64,000 nucleotides of DNA from Algicoccus sp048820935 (GTDB lineage Bacteria > Pseudomonadota > Gammaproteobacteria > Burkholderiales > Burkholderiaceae_B), in contig NZ_JBMERD010000006.1 in assembly GCF_048820935.1 (NCBI RefSeq), positions 130,647-194,646 on the forward strand, written 5' to 3'. The position numbers and the translations under genes are program-made. The first letter of the stretch is position 1. Each line of letters opens with the position of its first letter. The notes beneath the pieces were generated by a model. The model was not told the origin of the DNA and ran no database searches. It saw only the letters and a program-made list of their open reading frames with translations. This document shows, piece by piece, positions 62,342-64,000 of the stretch.

Positions 62342-63677
62342 TTTTGATAAAACCCCTGCCCTCGGTGTTCCACTTCCTTTTTTCCTGAACATCCCGATTT
62401 TTTTGTTGCTTGCAGGGATTCTGACAACCTTGCAGCCAGACGCCGTCTGGGCATCACGCTGGAGTAGTGCCACACTGGCTTTGACGCATCTCTGGACACT
62501 AGGCGTTCTGGGCAGCGCCATGCTCGGCGCGCTATTACAAATCTTAGCGGTCGCCTGTAATGTCACCACGCCGGGGATTCAACTGCTATCCCGTACGGTG
62601 TATGTTCTGCTGACTGTCGGCACTTTGTTACTGGTTTCGGGTTTTTTGTGGTGGAACCCTGCTTATTGGATTGCGTCTAGCGTTTTACTTGGGCTGGCCT
62701 TAATTCTGTATATCACCACAGTGAGCTATGGACTCTGGAAAAAACGCCATGAAGTCTATCCAGGCGCACGTGAAATCTTAGTGCCTATTCGTTTTGCGTT
62801 GGGCTCTTTACTAATTACGATGGTTCTGGGTGTTTCATTGGCTACGGCACTTGGCACCAATTCTGCCGTACCTGATGTGATTGGCAGTCATTTACTTTGG
62901 GGACTCTTAGGCTGGGGTGGACTCCTTTTGATCGGCATGTCATTTCAGCTTATTCCCATCTTTCAAGTCACTGAAATTTATCCAGAAAAAATAACCAAAT
63001 GGTTGCCGCTCATCATCCCCATCCTGTTGGCTGTGTGGACGGCGGTTGATGCTACCGATGATTTGCCTGTGGCCTTTCTAGAGCTCATTGAATTGGTCAT
63101 TTTGGGTGTTTTCTTACTCTGGGCAATCAACACGTTTTATCTATTGTGGACACGCAAACGTCCAGATGCTGATGCCACAACTTTGTTTTGGTATGTCAGC
63201 ATGATTTGTCTGGCGCTCTGTGCACCTGTTTGGTTGTGGGCAACGCATACGCAAGCACCTCAAGGAACGATGGTCTTAGGTGTGCTAATCATCGTGGGTG
63301 TTCTGGGAACTGTGGTCAATGGCATGTTGTATTTGATCTTCCCTTTTTTGCTCTGGAAACACGCCCAAAACTCAGCAGTAGTCCCTGAAGACGACCCACG
63401 ACTGGCCAGACTTTATCAGCCCGCTTTACCCAAAGCCGCTGAATACATCAAGCAATCTGCTGCCAAAGCGCAATGGGGTGTCCATACGCTCATGGTCATT
63501 TGCTGGCTGTTGGCCAGCGCAGGCATTCAATGGGCAGGTCTCTTGGCGGGACCAATACTCATTATTTCGACGCTCTTTTTAATCTGGAATATGGCACAGG
63601 CTTTAAGTCGGTATCGTAAAGCTCTGAAAGAAGTGGCTCAAATCGCTCAACAAATTAATCAACGTCAAAATAATTAA
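62325..63677 (+). CDS. Twelve-helix membrane protein linked to DUF2249 (haem-copper/NnrS-like)
   Basis: 450 residues, about 12 membrane helices. Histidines sit in helices 2 (LALTHLWTLG) and 6 (VIGSHLLWGLLGWGGLLLIG), followed by SFQLIPIFQVTEIYP. This arrangement recalls subunit I-like haem-copper proteins and NnrS, and the DUF2249 neighbours fit a role in respiration or nitric-oxide handling. No subunit II, cytochrome c or copper-site motifs are visible. A longer frame opens 69 bases upstream inside the DUF2249 gene, but this start fits coupling better. Haem binding is inference. Confidence 0.75.
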   Translation: MQRALDFDKTPALGVPLPFFLNIPIFLLLAGILTTLQPDAVWASRWSSATLALTHLWTLGVLGSAMLGALLQILAVACNVTTPGIQLLSRTVYVLLTVGTLLLVSGFLWWNPAYWIASSVLLGLALILYITTVSYGLWKKRHEVYPGAREILVPIRFALGSLLITMVLGVSLATALGTNSAVPDVIGSHLLWGLLGWGGLLLIGMSFQLIPIFQVTEIYPEKITKWLPLIIPILLAVWTAVDATDDLPVAFLELIELVILGVFLLWAINTFYLLWTRKRPDADATTLFWYVSMICLALCAPVWLWATHTQAPQGTMVLGVLIIVGVLGTVVNGMLYLIFPFLLWKHAQNSAVVPEDDPRLARLYQPALPKAAEYIKQSAAKAQWGVHTLMVICWLLASAGIQWAGLLAGPILIISTLFLIWNMAQALSRYRKALKEVAQIAQQINQRQNN

Positions 63678-63684
63678 TTTACGA

Positions 63685-63942
63685 TTAAATTGTTTTTAAT
63701 TCTGCGTATTTTTTAAGTATGTCAGTTGCGATTTTGGCAACAGCAGAGATACTCGCAGATTGTTTGGTCAGCGTATTGGTTGCAAGGAATACTTCGCGCT
63801 GTATATTCGGTTCAGTTATTTCCCACGCGTAAAACCTTTCCGATAAAACATCGTCAGCAACGGCCACAGAAGGTAATATCGTTCCACCCAGCCCGCGGTT
63901 GACAGCATGCTTTATTAAACTCAGAGAATTGATCTCATGTTT
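63685..63942 (-). pseudogene. C-terminal remnant of a LysR-type regulator (Cbl/CysB/Nac-like)
   Basis: The open part reads KHEINSLSLIKHAVNRGLGG, TILPSVAVADDVLSERF and WEITEPNIQREVFLATN, the last 85 residues of a LysR substrate domain (compare SLxLIKxxVxRGLGxTILP). Directly upstream in the same frame are a stop at 63943-63945 and two adjacent stops about 20 bases further; the other two minus-strand frames also contain stops and no LysR-like sequence up to the window edge. So the gene is broken within its effector domain. The degraded part may continue beyond the window. Confidence 0.65.
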
Positions 63943-64000
63943 TTATTTAAAGAAATATTTTCACTATTCAAGGAACATCTGAACTACTCGTGTTTTTGAA

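Noticed and set aside
1..64000. tRNA, rRNA, CRISPR arrays, transposases, integrases and phage genes
   Set aside because: No conserved tRNA or rRNA segments, no spaced direct repeats and no mobile-element proteins were seen on either strand.

Overview
The window looks like ordinary chromosome of a betaproteobacterium of the order Burkholderiales, most likely Alcaligenaceae. I infer this from gene order (aceE / PAS kinase / FixJ-type regulator / folD / M3 oligopeptidase; recA-recX-DUF2889-sucC-sucD; hemC-hemD-hemX-hemY; DUF2069 beside yihY) and from protein families typical of that group (RdgC, GTP-type PEP carboxykinase). Base composition is moderate, lower than in Bordetella. I see no rRNA, tRNA, CRISPR array, insertion sequence or prophage.

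Layout. 1-9.8 kb: pyruvate dehydrogenase genes aceE and aceF (minus strand, aceF cut by the window edge) divergent from a membrane PAS sensor kinase, a FixJ-type regulator and folD with overlapping ends, then an M3 oligopeptidase and two tandem small I78-like lipoproteins. 9.8-20.4 kb: xthA, a CitE-type lyase with a family III CoA-transferase, a nitroreductase, a cold-shock gene, a two-gene surface-polysaccharide module, a CDF metal exporter, and a second CoA-transferase with an HMG-CoA-lyase-like enzyme. 20.5-25.6 kb: a ytcA-mdtN-mdtO-mdtP-like efflux operon. 25.7-27.8 kb: a fumarylacetoacetase-family hydrolase, pyrophosphatase and an isoprenylcysteine-methyltransferase-like protein. 27.8-37.6 kb, all minus strand: recA-recX, DUF2889, sucC-sucD, an unlisted 37-residue membrane protein, and hemC-hemD-hemX-hemY.

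37.6-49.4 kb: an SOS-boxed recA promoter opposite an orphan OmpR-type regulator, a 570-base gene-free stretch ending in tandem terminators (possible small RNA), rdgC, an AI-2E/PerM-type permease, trxC, pyruvate kinase, PEP carboxykinase, an aldehyde dehydrogenase and a CLC chloride channel. 49.5-54 kb: a BCCT transporter followed by a cNMP/CBS/DUF294 protein and a DnaQ-type exonuclease. 54-61.6 kb: a hydratase, a divergent prephenate-dehydratase-like protein, small-acid enzymes (isocitrate lyase/PEP mutase family, FMN hydroxy-acid dehydrogenase), an EXOG-like nuclease with an SRGH motif, and membrane proteins. 61.7-64 kb: two DUF2249 proteins with a 12-segment membrane protein, probably linked to respiration or nitric oxide, then the broken C-terminal part of a LysR regulator.

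Together the genes describe central carbon flow at the pyruvate/PEP node and the TCA cycle, haem synthesis from the succinyl-CoA side, organic-acid and CoA-ester catabolism, DNA repair and recombination, and envelope transport. No clear mobile or defence island is present. The least explained items are the 37-residue membrane protein, the structured gene-free stretch after the orphan regulator, the tandem I78-like lipoproteins, the BCCT/DUF294/exonuclease set, the prephenate-dehydratase-like protein and the DUF2249 cluster.
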